From NCBI RefSeq assembly GCF_029882185.1, contig NZ_JAOULD010000010.1, forward strand, positions 1-46,434: a stretch of DNA of 46,434 nt, in the 5' to 3' direction. Positions 13,308-22,991 of the stretch are shown one piece after another (position 1 is the first letter of the stretch; each line of letters opens with the position of its first letter). Below the pieces are notes generated by a model, which saw nothing but the letters and a program-made list of their open reading frames with translations, was not told the DNA's origin and did not search any database. Source of the DNA: Candidatus Nitrosopumilus sp. (GTDB lineage Archaea; Thermoproteota; Nitrososphaeria; Nitrososphaerales; Nitrosopumilaceae). The position numbers were made by a program, and so were the translations under genes.

Positions 13308-14410
13308 TTCTTTACTCCCATCACTGCTGCGTTAATTGCTTCTTCAACAGAATCAAATATTTTTGTTCTGGAACCCTGAAGCATTTCTTTTGCTTTTTCT
13401 GATTCTGTTCCTTTTAGTCTTGAAAATACTGGTAAATCAATTAGGTTATTTTCATATGCTTTGAGAAATGCTTCTGCAACTACAGTTGTCTTGACAATTC
13501 CTCCGTATAGATTTACTAGAATTCCTTTCACCCTGTTTAATTTGCTGATTAAAGTTAATGCTTCATACACTGACTCAGTTGTTGCGCCTCCTCCTACATC
13601 TAAGAAACATGCTGGTTTTCCACCATTGTCAGATAACATGTCTAGTGTTGACATTACAAGACCTGCACCGTTTCCAACAACTGCAATGTCTCCGTCTAAT
13701 TCTACAAGGGAAAATCCACTCTTCTCTGCCTGTTCTTCAATAGCTGTTTTCTCTTGATATTTTTGCAATTCAGGATGTCTAAAGTTACTGTTATCATCTG
13801 TTACAAATTTACCATCAAGTGCCATGATTGTATCATCTTGCATGATGGCTAATGGATTTATTTCTACAAGTTCTGCTTCTTTTTCAATTGTAAGTTTTGA
13901 TAATTTTTTTAGTGTATCGACAAATTGTTCTACGGTGTTTCCTTCTAATTTCATTTCTTTTGCAACTTCTCTTGCAAGCTCATCAGACACATCTCCTAAT
14001 CCTACTTCTTTGATAATTTGATTTTTTACTGATTCAATCTCAACTCCTCCTTCTGCTGATGCAATAATGGTATAGCATCTTTTTGAACGATTCAAAAACA
14101 ATGATAAGTACAATTCTTTTTTAATATCTGCCATCTTTTCTAGTAAAATTGCTCTTGCTTTTTCGCCCTTGATGGTCAAATCCATTACTTGAGGATATTT
14201 CAACTCAAATTCGTCATCATTTTGACATTTTTGAATCCCTCCTGCTTTTCCTCTGCCTCCAACTGGAACCTGGATTTTAATCACAAATGGATATCCTAAT
14301 TCTTTTGCATGTTTTCGACCTTCTTCAATGTTGGTTGATGATATGCTGTCAAGGAGATTAATTCCATATTCTCGAAATAATTCTTTGGCCTGAAATTCTA
14401 GTAATTGCAT
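13304..14410 (-). CDS. sucC: Succinyl-CoA synthetase, beta subunit
   Basis: A 368-residue ATP-grasp subunit: N-terminal LLEFQAKELFREYGI, the Gly-rich KIQVPVGGRGKAGGI loop, and the C-terminal flavodoxin-like ligase domain with FLDVGGGATTESVYEAL and KGILVNLYGGI. A longer frame starts at 14467 but would overlap the preceding gene by 17 bp; MQLLEFQAKEL at 14410 matches the family start and leaves a 40-bp gap containing an A/T-rich box. It pairs with sucD downstream (ATGA-type 4-bp overlap). Confidence 0.92.
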   Translation of the reverse strand: MQLLEFQAKELFREYGINLLDSISSTNIEEGRKHAKELGYPFVIKIQVPVGGRGKAGGIQKCQNDDEFELKYPQVMDLTIKGEKARAILLEKMADIKKELYLSLFLNRSKRCYTIIASAEGGVEIESVKNQIIKEVGLGDVSDELAREVAKEMKLEGNTVEQFVDTLKKLSKLTIEKEAELVEINPLAIMQDDTIMALDGKFVTDDNSNFRHPELQKYQEKTAIEEQAEKSGFSLVELDGDIAVVGNGAGLVMSTLDMLSDNGGKPACFLDVGGGATTESVYEALTLISKLNRVKGILVNLYGGIVKTTVVAEAFLKAYENNLIDLPVFSRLKGTESEKAKEMLQGSRTKIFDSVEEAINAAVMGVKK

Positions 14411-14450
14411 GCAAAAATCATGAAATTTATGGTCTTTATTAACTATGATG

Positions 14451-14780
14451 CTATTCCAATTGCCCATCTAGAAAATCAATCATTTCTAAAAAGCGATCTT
14501 TGCTCTTTCTCAATAATTCTTGCGGGTATTCCTCAATTGTAAATACAAACTGTTGGTGAAAACTTGGGACCAGTATTCCTCCCGATGTGACCATCTGCTC
14601 AATAACATATCCTTTGGTAAGAGTGCAAACAATTTCTTCATAGGATTCTTCCTCCTCTTCAAGAGTTTGCCTATACAGGATTATTGGTCTGTTTGTCTTT
14701 GCTACTATGTTTGAACCCTTTTCTAACAGATCTGATAAATGCTGAATTTGCCATGCATCTAGACTGATCTGCTTTACCAT
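14451..14780 (-). CDS. Hypothetical protein, 109 residues
   Basis: A 109-residue soluble protein with an acidic patch (TLEEEEESYEEIV) and an amphipathic C-terminal helix. No family recognised. It stands 40 bp upstream of sucC on the same strand and may be transcribed with sucCD. ATG start at 14780 with an A/T-rich region upstream. Probably a lineage-specific gene. Confidence 0.6.
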   Translation of the reverse strand: MVKQISLDAWQIQHLSDLLEKGSNIVAKTNRPIILYRQTLEEEEESYEEIVCTLTKGYVIEQMVTSGGILVPSFHQQFVFTIEEYPQELLRKSKDRFLEMIDFLDGQLE

Positions 14781-14894
14781 GATAACAATACGTGACTTTT
14801 CTATTTAACCGTAATAAAACAACGCATCTTCACAATACGTCGTCAATAAAATCACATTAATTTAGAATTTAAAATAAAGAAAATGATTTGGCGC

Positions 14895-15479
14895 TTATGC
14901 CATGTCTAATGCTCTAGAGTGTTTTCTTGTATGCGGTCTTTCTCCTGCATACTTTCTTCTCATGTGTCCTGATGGTCTTCCGTAGATTAACTCTAAGAAC
15001 CAAGACTCATGTTCGATCTCTTCAGCGAGAATATCTTTTGCAATATCATATGTTGCAGGATCTTTACCTAAAGTCATCCTACAAATTTTATCCCAATTGA
15101 CTATTGCTCCTTGTTCTGCTTTGAGACATTTTTCTAGAATTGCTTTGTGATCTGTTGGATTTGCTGGGAGTTGTAAGAATTCACAACCGGAAATTTTGAT
15201 AAATTCTGTTGCATCATTTGGAAGAGATCCACCTAATTGGTAGATTCTTTCAATACATGATTCAAAGTGGCTAAGATCTTCTAGTCTTGCATCTTCGATA
15301 ATTCCTTTTAGTCCTTCACCCTCCATGCCTGTACAATGCGCTCTGAGATTGGTAAAGTAATAATATGCTGTAAATTCAACTGCTGCATTTTTGATTAACT
15401 CTTTTACCAATTCATCGACATCAAGGCCGTTTTGTTTTAGAACATTTATCCCAACAACATTTGGTTTTGATTCGGACAT
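14895..15479 (-). CDS. Ferritin-like/Dps-like protein
   Basis: A 194-residue four-helix di-iron protein. Ligand-type residues are visible in NAAVEFTAYYYF, EDARLEDLSHFE (ExxH), CLKAEQGAIVNWDK and ILAEEIEHESWF (second ExxH). It is close to archaeal Dps-like ferritins that oxidise and store iron and limit oxidative damage. I prefer the ATG at 15479 because a TATA-like TTATTATATC lies about 28 nt upstream; a frame 13 codons longer exists (15518). The Arg/His/Lys-rich C-terminal tail could bind DNA. Confidence 0.8.
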   Translation of the reverse strand: MSESKPNVVGINVLKQNGLDVDELVKELIKNAAVEFTAYYYFTNLRAHCTGMEGEGLKGIIEDARLEDLSHFESCIERIYQLGGSLPNDATEFIKISGCEFLQLPANPTDHKAILEKCLKAEQGAIVNWDKICRMTLGKDPATYDIAKDILAEEIEHESWFLELIYGRPSGHMRRKYAGERPHTRKHSRALDMA

Positions 15480-15537
15480 TTGATTATGAATTTTATTGAT
15501 ATAATAAAAATATTTCATACTTTTAGAATTTGATTTT

Positions 15538-15595
15538 CAGAGGAGATGTGGGAAATATCGGTTAGGGGAGGAGAACCTTATGTTTTACTCCTCTG
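15538..15595. ncRNA. GC-richer foldable patch, candidate structured RNA
   Basis: Between ileS and the ferritin gene, CAGAGGAG (15538-15545) is the exact reverse complement of CTCCTCTG (15588-15595). The interior carries GGGGAGGAG, which could pair with the same right arm as an alternative. The patch is richer in G than its surroundings, and AT-rich thaumarchaeal genomes often betray RNA genes this way. No C/D-box or other known motif is evident. It may simply be part of the ileS 3' end or the ferritin promoter region. Confidence 0.2.
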
Positions 15596-15669
15596 GGCTT
15601 TGAACTTGTCTTGGAATGGTGATAAATAAAAAATATGTTTGCAGTGCACTCGTTCTGAATTTGAAATAA

Positions 15670-18600
15670 CTATTCTACTGAAATTCTAATTTTTTGTCCA
15701 TCTATATCGTCTTCTTTATATTCTTTACAAGAATCAGTAAAGTTGACTTGTTTGACTCTGACTAAAAATGCTAGTTCTTTAGCTTTCTCCTTTATCATTC
15801 CAAGTGATTCTTCATCTAATTCCAAAATTGATGCTACATCTAAAACATCTGTTGGTGTGTATCCTCTTTCTTTTCTTAATGTTTGTAGTCTTCTGGCAAT
15901 GTCTTTTACCAGTCCTCTTGCCATCATCTCTTTGTTTCTAAATGTTGAAATTAATACAATGTAGTTGTCTCTTTTTGCAACTGCAAAATTTTCACTTGCA
16001 TCAAAGTCAATAATAAAGTCCTTCTCATCTAACGAAATTGTTTCGCCGTCAATTTCAAAATTATATTTGGATTCTTTTTGCAATGATGAAATAATTTCAT
16101 CAGGATTTGTTTCTTTAAATGTTGAAACTAGTTTTCCCATGTGTTGCTTTGCTTTTGGTCCTGTTCTTTTTCTTTCCAATTCTACAATTCCTTTTATTGG
16201 TAATCCCAATTGTTTTAATTCTAAAATTTGTTCTAATCCTGATTCTTTTTCAATTTCAGTAATCGTGAATTTTTCAACATTGAGTTGTGATTGTAATAGT
16301 TCTGATAATGCTTCTAGTTTTATTTTTTGACCTTTTTTCACACAAATTTGAGCCTCATTAAGTGGCCACCTTCTCTTTAGTTTTCCTTTCATTCTAGCTG
16401 CAGATGATATAGAAACAATATCCTTCATTATGTCAAATGATTCTTCTATTTTTTCATTGACTAGTGATTCTTGATATGAAGGCCATTTGTCAAGTAGGAT
16501 ACTTTGTTTTCCTGGAAATACTGCTTGGTATAGATGCTCACTTGTAAATGGACAAAATGGATGAATCAAAATATCTAGTGTCTTGAGCACTTCGCTGAGA
16601 ACTGCATATATTGACAATCTTCTGTTTTTCTTTTCTTCATCCTCGTCCCATAATTCTCCTCTTGTAATTGGAATGTATATCTGGCTAAGATTGTTAATTA
16701 TGAAATCGTCAACTGCTTTTGCTCCTTCATGGAATTTACATGTCTGATTTTTTTCAGTTAATATCAGAATCAGTTTTTGAAGTTTCGATAATAACCAAAT
16801 GTCAGGTGATGTTAACAACTCGTTTTGTTTTGCCCATTCAATTGTGTTTGTTTGGTCAAAATTATCATATTGGCTATTTTGTTGAAAATATAGATGAAGA
16901 TTGAATAATGTGTTGATTATTTGATATGGTCTTGACATCAATTCATCTATGCTGAAACTTAATGGTTCAATTGGGCTTGCTTTCCACATGAAATAGAATC
17001 TAATAAGATCTACTGGGTATTTTTGAAGTAATTCTGCTCCTTCTAGAACATTGCCTTTGCTTTTACTCATTTTTCCGCCTTTTTCATCTAGAACATGACC
17101 TTGAAACAAGAATGCTTTGTATGGTGGTGTTGGAGCATTGTTTAGAATTACATTTTCAATAAGTAGAGTATATGCCCACCCTCTAGTTTGATCAATTCCT
17201 TCTGTGAAAAATGGTGCTGGAATTTCTCTTTTGTATTCTTCATCAGTTAATGACGAATATGGTGCAGAACCACTATTGTGCCATGTATCTAGCACATATT
17301 CTTCTCTTTTTGTATTGACACTGCTGCATTTTTTACATTTTATTGTAATGTTATCAATCCATGGTCTATGCAATTCAAAATTAGGCCCATCAGGTAATTT
17401 GTCTGCTGATTCTACAATGTCTTTTCTTGTAAAAAACCAGTTCTTTTCACCGCAGTCTTCGCAATTCCAAACTGGTAGAGGACATCCCCAAATTCTTTCT
17501 CTGGAAATACACCATGGATGCCTTTCTTTGATAATTCCAAGAAATCTGTTTTTTGGCTGCTCAAAAAAATATTCTACGCTTTCTGCAGCGTCAATTGCCT
17601 TGTTTTCCAATCTGTCTAATTTGTAAAACCACCCTTTTCTTGCCAGCCAGACAATTGGGTGATGTGATCTCCAACAAAGTGGATACTTGTGTTTGATTTT
17701 ACCAATTTTTACTAATGCGTTATGTTCCTTGAGATCTTCTACAATCAGTTTGTCTGCATCTCTTACAAACATTCCTTGATATTTTCCTGCCTTGTCTGTG
17801 AATTTTACCTCATCATCAATGGGGCTGAAAATTTTGACTTTTCTCTTATTTGCAATCTTGATATCTTCTTCTCCGTTTGCAGGTGACAAATGCACTAGCC
17901 CGCTACCAGTACTTGCGTCAACAAATGTTTCAGATACTGCAATATGATAGTTATCTGATTTTGAAATTTCATTTAATTCTGGAATTAAATCTAATAACGG
18001 ATGAGTGTATTTTTTCCCTTCAAACTCTGAACCCTTTGCCAATTTCTCAATTTCATATTTCTCAACTTTTACTTCTGTCATGAATTCTTCTAATCTTGTT
18101 TTTCCAACCACCCATGTTTCATCTTCTACTTTGACATATGCATAATCCTCTTCAGGCTGTAACCCAACCATCGCATCTGTAACTAGAGTAAAAGGCATTG
18201 TAGTCCATACTATCAAAAATGCATCCTCGTTGACCAATTTGACCTTGTAGTATAGAGATGGATCTTTTACTTCTTCATATCCTTGATTAACTTCTGCATG
18301 ACTAAGTGATGTCTGACAGCTTGGGCAATATGCAATTACTGTAAAATCCTCTTCTAGAATCTTGTTTTCATGTGCTTTTCTGAGAACTTGCCATTCTCTT
18401 TCAATAAACTCGTCTCTAAAAGTCCAATATGCTTTTTCATGATTAAATGACATTCCCAATAACTCATCAACCTCTACCCATGTCTTGTTGAATTTCTTTA
18501 CAATTTTTTTACATTCTGACACTATTCTTTCAACCCCAAATTCTCTGATGGCTTCTGTCTTGCCTCCTGACACTCCAAGCTCTTTTTCAACTTGTAATTC

Positions 18601-18867
18601 TACAGGAAGTCCTTGCGTATCCCATCCTCCGTTAAATTCAATTTTTTTCCCTTGGAGTGTGTTGAATCTATACCACAAATCTTTGATGACTCTTCCTCTA
18701 AGATGCCCTGCATGTGGAATTCCATTCATTGTTGGAGGTCCTTCTATGAACCGAATTTTTTCAGGCTTGTCTGATGCGAAAATTTGTTTTTCCAAATCTA
18801 TTGATTTGATGTACTCCCTTACCTGAGATTCTATTGCTTTTGCATCAAATTTGGTGGATAACTCCAT
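15670..18867 (-). CDS. ileS: Isoleucyl-tRNA synthetase
   Basis: A 1065-residue class Ia synthetase that charges tRNA-Ile. The HIGH-type motif is in PTMNGIPHAGHLRGR (about 45-59), the editing (CP1) domain with the WTTMPFTLVTD stretch follows, and the KMSKS motif is in GGKMSKSKGN. The C-terminal anticodon-binding part includes RMKGKLKRRWPL, and the last about 150 residues are the extra domain typical of the archaeal/eukaryotic-type enzyme. Cys pairs (CPSC, CEDC, CKKC) suggest zinc sites. Full length. Confidence 0.95.
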   Translation of the reverse strand: MELSTKFDAKAIESQVREYIKSIDLEKQIFASDKPEKIRFIEGPPTMNGIPHAGHLRGRVIKDLWYRFNTLQGKKIEFNGGWDTQGLPVELQVEKELGVSGGKTEAIREFGVERIVSECKKIVKKFNKTWVEVDELLGMSFNHEKAYWTFRDEFIEREWQVLRKAHENKILEEDFTVIAYCPSCQTSLSHAEVNQGYEEVKDPSLYYKVKLVNEDAFLIVWTTMPFTLVTDAMVGLQPEEDYAYVKVEDETWVVGKTRLEEFMTEVKVEKYEIEKLAKGSEFEGKKYTHPLLDLIPELNEISKSDNYHIAVSETFVDASTGSGLVHLSPANGEEDIKIANKRKVKIFSPIDDEVKFTDKAGKYQGMFVRDADKLIVEDLKEHNALVKIGKIKHKYPLCWRSHHPIVWLARKGWFYKLDRLENKAIDAAESVEYFFEQPKNRFLGIIKERHPWCISRERIWGCPLPVWNCEDCGEKNWFFTRKDIVESADKLPDGPNFELHRPWIDNITIKCKKCSSVNTKREEYVLDTWHNSGSAPYSSLTDEEYKREIPAPFFTEGIDQTRGWAYTLLIENVILNNAPTPPYKAFLFQGHVLDEKGGKMSKSKGNVLEGAELLQKYPVDLIRFYFMWKASPIEPLSFSIDELMSRPYQIINTLFNLHLYFQQNSQYDNFDQTNTIEWAKQNELLTSPDIWLLSKLQKLILILTEKNQTCKFHEGAKAVDDFIINNLSQIYIPITRGELWDEDEEKKNRRLSIYAVLSEVLKTLDILIHPFCPFTSEHLYQAVFPGKQSILLDKWPSYQESLVNEKIEESFDIMKDIVSISSAARMKGKLKRRWPLNEAQICVKKGQKIKLEALSELLQSQLNVEKFTITEIEKESGLEQILELKQLGLPIKGIVELERKRTGPKAKQHMGKLVSTFKETNPDEIISSLQKESKYNFEIDGETISLDEKDFIIDFDASENFAVAKRDNYIVLISTFRNKEMMARGLVKDIARRLQTLRKERGYTPTDVLDVASILELDEESLGMIKEKAKELAFLVRVKQVNFTDSCKEYKEDDIDGQKIRISVE

Positions 18868-18953
18868 CTGGATTTTGGTATGTTTGTGGCATTATAAAGC
18901 TAAATTGATTTTTTGAGACTTGGATTATATAATTGAGAGGAAGATAATTCCTG

Positions 18954-20216
18954 TTGGTAAATGTCTTAGTGATAGGTTCTGGTGGAAGGGAACATGCATT
19001 GTCTTGGAAATTATCTCAAAGCAATAAAGTTGACACTGTTTTTACTGCTCCTGGAAACGGGGGCACCCAAAACAATGTTTCTATCAATGTAGATGATTTG
19101 GACGGTCTGGCAGATTTTGCTCAAAAAAATAATTGTTTTACTGTGGTCGGTCCTGAGGATCCCCTTGCCGCAGGAATTGTAGATGAATTTAACAAACTTA
19201 ACCTTCCAATTTTTGGACCTACTCAGAAAGCAGCCCAGCTTGAATCCAGTAAGATTTGGGCAAAAAATTTCATGAAACGAAATGAAATTCCTACTGCTCG
19301 TTTTGAAATTTTTGATGATCCTAAAAAAGCTCAAGAATATGTAAAATCACTTGATTACAATGTGGTTGTAAAGGCAGATGGCCTGGCAGCTGGAAAGGGA
19401 GTCATTGTATGTGGTAATATTGATGAGGCCATATCCGCAATTCAGACAATCCTTGTAAAGAAGACTTTTGGTGATGCTGGAAATCGAATAATTATTGAAG
19501 AAAGAATTGATGGAATTGAGGCATCCTACATTGCATTATCTGATGGCGATGTTGCTATTCCTATGGCTTCCAGTCAGGACCACAAGAGAATTTTTGATAA
19601 TGATGAGGGTCCAAATACTGGTGGAATGGGTGCATATTCACCAACTCCTATAATTGATGATAATTTAGCAAAAATCATACAAGAACAAATAATTGAAAAA
19701 ACAATTCTTGCAATGAAAAATGAAGGGATTTTGTTTAAAGGATTTTTGTATGCTGGTATTATGATAAGAGAAGGCAAACCATATGTTTTAGAATACAATG
19801 TTCGAATGGGTGATCCTGAATGCCAACCAATCACAATGAGGATGGATTTTGATTTGTATGATTATCTTGTTGCAAGTGTTGATGGCACTCTGTCTTCTTT
19901 GCCTGAATCTTCGTGGAAACCACAATTTGCAGTATGTGTTGTTTTGGCCTCCAAGGGTTATCCTGAATCTTATTCAAAAAATGATGAAATTTCTGGATTT
20001 GATTCTATTCCAAAGAATTCTGTTGTTTTTCACGCTGGCACAAAAAAATCTGATGGAAAAATTCTTTCAAATGGTGGACGTGTATTGGGTGTTACTGCGT
20101 TAGGTGATACTCTAAATTCTGCAATTGCAAATGCATATTCTGCAGCTGAGAAAATCAATTGGTCTCAAAAATACAATAGGTGTGATATTGGAAAAAAGGG
20201 ATTGTCTTATCTCTGA
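18954..20216 (+). CDS. purD: Phosphoribosylamine-glycine ligase (GAR synthetase)
   Basis: A 420-residue ATP-grasp enzyme of purine synthesis that joins phosphoribosylamine and glycine. It has the N-terminal VLVIGSGGREHALSWKL fold, VVKADGLAAGKGVIV (ATP-grasp), SQDHKRIFDNDEGPNTGGMG and YNVRMGDPECQ. The start is TTG at 18954, with a TATA-like ATTATATAA about 25 nt upstream, so the transcript is probably leaderless. The end overlaps the convergent 5-formyl-THF cyclo-ligase gene by 10 bp. Confidence 0.95.
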   Translation: MVNVLVIGSGGREHALSWKLSQSNKVDTVFTAPGNGGTQNNVSINVDDLDGLADFAQKNNCFTVVGPEDPLAAGIVDEFNKLNLPIFGPTQKAAQLESSKIWAKNFMKRNEIPTARFEIFDDPKKAQEYVKSLDYNVVVKADGLAAGKGVIVCGNIDEAISAIQTILVKKTFGDAGNRIIIEERIDGIEASYIALSDGDVAIPMASSQDHKRIFDNDEGPNTGGMGAYSPTPIIDDNLAKIIQEQIIEKTILAMKNEGILFKGFLYAGIMIREGKPYVLEYNVRMGDPECQPITMRMDFDLYDYLVASVDGTLSSLPESSWKPQFAVCVVLASKGYPESYSKNDEISGFDSIPKNSVVFHAGTKKSDGKILSNGGRVLGVTALGDTLNSAIANAYSAAEKINWSQKYNRCDIGKKGLSYL

Positions 20217-20770
20217 GTTTGTAGCATTCTATCTTCAGTTACGATCCAATCGATTAATACATCGTGATCTGACTTTGGAATATTTTTGATGATCTGTTTT
20301 TCTAATGTAAGTGAAATTGTTGTAATCTTATTTTTGGCCAAAAATCTATCGTAAAATCCATGACCATATCCTAATCTTACTCCTACTGGAGATACTCCTA
20401 CAGTTGGGACTAATATCACATCTAGGTTGTTATCTACTGGGCAGTCATCTTTAGGCTCCATAATGTCAAAACTGCCGTGTTCTAGGCTTGAAAAATCCGT
20501 GATTTTTCTAAATTCTATAGAGTCTCCTATAACTTTTGGCAAAAAAACCTCTTTTCCTTGGCTGAGTAATTCTTGGATGATGTCTTGTGTGAATATCTCG
20601 CTTCCTATTGGATAATATGCACCAATTTTTTGAGCATTTTTGAAGGCAGATATTTTTTTTAATTTTTTTTGTATGTTGGCACTTGCAATCTTCATTAAAT
20701 CAAATGATGTGTTATCTCTTTTTTCTAAAAGAAGATTTCGGAGTGATTCTTTTTCAGGATTATCTACCAA
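20207..20770 (-). CDS. 5-formyltetrahydrofolate cyclo-ligase
   Basis: A 187-residue enzyme that converts 5-formyl-THF to 5,10-methenyl-THF using ATP. The signature GVRLGYGHGFYDRFL is present, with the ATP-binding basic start (ESLRNLLLEKRD) and PKVIGDSIEF. It overlaps folD upstream by 11 bp, so the two one-carbon enzymes are translated together. Family length normal. Confidence 0.9.
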   Translation of the reverse strand: MVDNPEKESLRNLLLEKRDNTSFDLMKIASANIQKKLKKISAFKNAQKIGAYYPIGSEIFTQDIIQELLSQGKEVFLPKVIGDSIEFRKITDFSSLEHGSFDIMEPKDDCPVDNNLDVILVPTVGVSPVGVRLGYGHGFYDRFLAKNKITTISLTLEKQIIKNIPKSDHDVLIDWIVTEDRMLQTQR

Positions 20771-21623
20771 TTTTACTACTCAGTGATGCTGCAGTGATTG
20801 TATTTTTTAAAAGCATTGCAACTGTCATAGGTCCAACTCCTCCGGGAACTGGCGTTGCAAAAGATGCTTTTTTAATTATCTCGTCATAATCTGAATCTCC
20901 TACTAGTTTATCTTGGAATCTTGAAATTGCAACATCAATTATAATTGCCCCCTCTTTGATCATTTCAGGAGTTAGTGTGAATTTGTTTCTATCCCCCACT
21001 GCAGTAATTATGACGTCTGCTGATTGACATAATTCAGTTAAATTTTTGGTTTTGGAATGGCATGTGAGTACTGTGGCATTTTTTTCTAACAACAAGTGAT
21101 ATAGAGGCTTTCCTACTAGGTTGCTTCTGTTAATCAATACAACGTTTTTCCCTTCTAAATCAATACTGTGATAATCAAACATTTCCATGACTCCTGATGG
21201 GGTGCATGCCACTAATGCTGCTTTTTTCATTGCAAGCAATCCTACATTATGTGGAGTTAAACCATCCACATCTTTCAATGGCGATATTCTTGAGGTGGTA
21301 GTAAATTCATCTAGTTGTTTTGGTAGTGGAAGCTGCACTAGAATTCCGTGAACTGTGTTATCTGAATTCAATTCATCGATAATTCTTGTTAATTCTGATT
21401 GTGTGATATTGGCATCAAGTTTATGATCTTTGGTTACTATTCCGACTTCTTCGCATGCTTTGTGTTTGTTTCTTACATATGTGGCAGAAGCAGGGTTATC
21501 TCCAACTAATACTGTGGCTAAACACGGGGAAATCCCTTGATTTTTCAATTCGGTTACAGCTTTTTTGACTCTCTCTTTAACTGATTGGGCAATATTTTTG
21601 CCATCAATCCTGACTCCTACCAT
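20760..21623 (-). CDS. folD: Methylenetetrahydrofolate dehydrogenase/methenyl-THF cyclohydrolase
   Basis: A 287-residue bifunctional enzyme that supplies 10-formyl-THF. Motifs are PCLATVLVGDNPASATYVRNK, HGILVQLPLPKQL, and VLINRSNLVGKPLYHLL for NAD(P) binding, plus the C-terminal TPVPGGVGPMTVAML. Co-transcribed with the cyclo-ligase. It feeds purN nearby and purine synthesis in general. Confidence 0.95.
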   Translation of the reverse strand: MVGVRIDGKNIAQSVKERVKKAVTELKNQGISPCLATVLVGDNPASATYVRNKHKACEEVGIVTKDHKLDANITQSELTRIIDELNSDNTVHGILVQLPLPKQLDEFTTTSRISPLKDVDGLTPHNVGLLAMKKAALVACTPSGVMEMFDYHSIDLEGKNVVLINRSNLVGKPLYHLLLEKNATVLTCHSKTKNLTELCQSADVIITAVGDRNKFTLTPEMIKEGAIIIDVAISRFQDKLVGDSDYDEIIKKASFATPVPGGVGPMTVAMLLKNTITAASLSSKIGR

Positions 21624-21675
21624 GTCATGATTTTGATTTGTAGATATTTAATCCTTGGAATCTACGTTGAAATTC

Positions 21676-21999
21676 ATGGAAAAGAAATTAAATGGTTGTT
21701 TTCCTAGTCATGTCATGTTTGTTATGATAGCCGATATCCAGCTAAAAGACGGTGCTGAAGAAGATTTCAAAAACTGGTTTGCTGAATCAAACAAGGTGTT
21801 GTCTAGCTTTCCTGGGTTTATCTCAAGAAGATTTTTGAAATCTTCTGATGGTAGCTATAGAATTCTTGTGGAACATGAGAGCAAGGAGACATTTATCAAA
21901 ATGCACCAGAGTCCTGAACATGAAAAAATTCATCCAACTGGACATTCGTTTATGAGTGCAGATCCTCAAAGGAAAACATATACTGTAGCTGCTGAATAA
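21676..21999 (+). CDS. Antibiotic-biosynthesis-monooxygenase (ABM)-type domain protein
   Basis: A dimeric ferredoxin-like-fold protein of about 107 residues: MIADIQLKDGAEEDFKNWFA, FPGFISRRF and RILVEHESKETFIKMHQSPEH are the ABM-domain pattern. Such proteins bind small aromatic or heme-like substrates, or serve as stress proteins. Start is uncertain: TTG at 21655, ATG at 21676 (chosen, near-leaderless relative to an A/T-rich box at about 21640) or ATG at 21715, where the conserved domain begins. It is followed 2 bp later by the cupin gene. Confidence 0.7.
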   Translation: MEKKLNGCFPSHVMFVMIADIQLKDGAEEDFKNWFAESNKVLSSFPGFISRRFLKSSDGSYRILVEHESKETFIKMHQSPEHEKIHPTGHSFMSADPQRKTYTVAAE

Positions 22000-22001
22000 A
22001 A

Positions 22002-22322
22002 TTGAAACTAGAGTATGATTTAGATACATACATTGAAAAAATAAAAAACAATACTTCTTATTTTGATACTTTTATCAATAAAGAAAGTTTAGCTGCGGGG
22101 ATATTAGTTTTGAAACCTGGTGAAGAAGATACACAAACTCCGCACGAAAGTGATGAAGTATATTTTGTCCTTTCTGGAAATGGTTTTTTAAAAATTAAAA
22201 ACAAGGATTACAAAGTATCTAAAAATAAATTATTTTTTGTTGCAAAAGATGTGGAACATTTCTTCTATGGCAATACAAAAGAACTTCAAGTATTGTATTT
22301 TTTTGGTGGACCTGATTCCTAG
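22002..22322 (+). CDS. Single-domain cupin protein
   Basis: A 106-residue protein with the cupin metal-site pattern: AGILVLKPGEEDTQTPH, then ESDEVYFVLSGNGFLKI, then FVAKDVEHFFYG. His and Glu ligands are in place. It begins with TTG at 22002, only 2 bp after the ABM gene, so both are one operon. Substrate not predictable. It ends overlapping the convergent purN by 4 bp. Confidence 0.75.
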   Translation: MKLEYDLDTYIEKIKNNTSYFDTFINKESLAAGILVLKPGEEDTQTPHESDEVYFVLSGNGFLKIKNKDYKVSKNKLFFVAKDVEHFFYGNTKELQVLYFFGGPDS

Positions 22323-22936
22323 CTGATTATAGTTCTTCTTCCAGATATTTTGATTTTTTTTCTGGCAAAAAGATTTACTGCCTCAGGATAAATCATGTGT
22401 TCTTTTTTTAGAATTCTTTTTGAAAGTGTCTCTTCTGTATCTTTTTCATCTACTTTTACAACAGCTTGGATAATTACCGGGCCTGTATCCATCCCTGCAT
22501 CTACAAAGTGCACTGAACATCCTGATACTTTGGCTCCATATTCTAATGCCTGTTTTTGTGAATTTAATCCTGGAAACGCAGGAAGCAAAGCTGGATGTAT
22601 GTTGATTATCCTGTTTTTGTACTTCTTTACAAATTCTGGACTGATAATTCTCATAAATCCTGCAAGACACACAAGACCCTTTTTTGGTGTTACTCCATGT
22701 TTTGTTAGGACTGAAATAATTTTTTTATCGTATTCCTCTCTGCTCCCTTTGAACCCTTTGCTTTCGATCACTTCAATTTTTACCCCTAATTTTTCTGCAA
22801 TTTTTAGTCCTCTTGCATCTGGTTTATTGGAAATTACTATGGCAGGATTGATTGGAATTTTTTTCTTTTTGATTGCCTTTAAGATGGATTCCATGTTGCT
22901 CCCGCGACCTGAAATTAGAATTCCTAGATTTAGCAA
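22319..22936 (-). CDS. purN: Phosphoribosylglycinamide formyltransferase
   Basis: A 205-residue folate-dependent GAR transformylase. ILISGRGSNMESILKAI is the phosphoribosyl site, LVCLAGFMRIISPEFV with KNRIINIHPALLPAFPG holds the catalytic Asn/His, and SGCSVHFVDAGMDTGPVIIQ the Asp. Start codon TTG at 22936. It uses the 10-formyl-THF made by FolD and the product of PurD, both encoded close by. Confidence 0.93.
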   Translation of the reverse strand: MLNLGILISGRGSNMESILKAIKKKKIPINPAIVISNKPDARGLKIAEKLGVKIEVIESKGFKGSREEYDKKIISVLTKHGVTPKKGLVCLAGFMRIISPEFVKKYKNRIINIHPALLPAFPGLNSQKQALEYGAKVSGCSVHFVDAGMDTGPVIIQAVVKVDEKDTEETLSKRILKKEHMIYPEAVNLFARKKIKISGRRTIIS

Positions 22937-22991
22937 CTAGTCAATACTAGATCAAACCTGCAATTTATATCAAATCCAAACACTTTGACTT

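Noticed and set aside
13304-14467. Longer start for sucC
   Set aside because: It adds 19 residues with no family match and overlaps the preceding gene; the ATG at 14410 fits the family.
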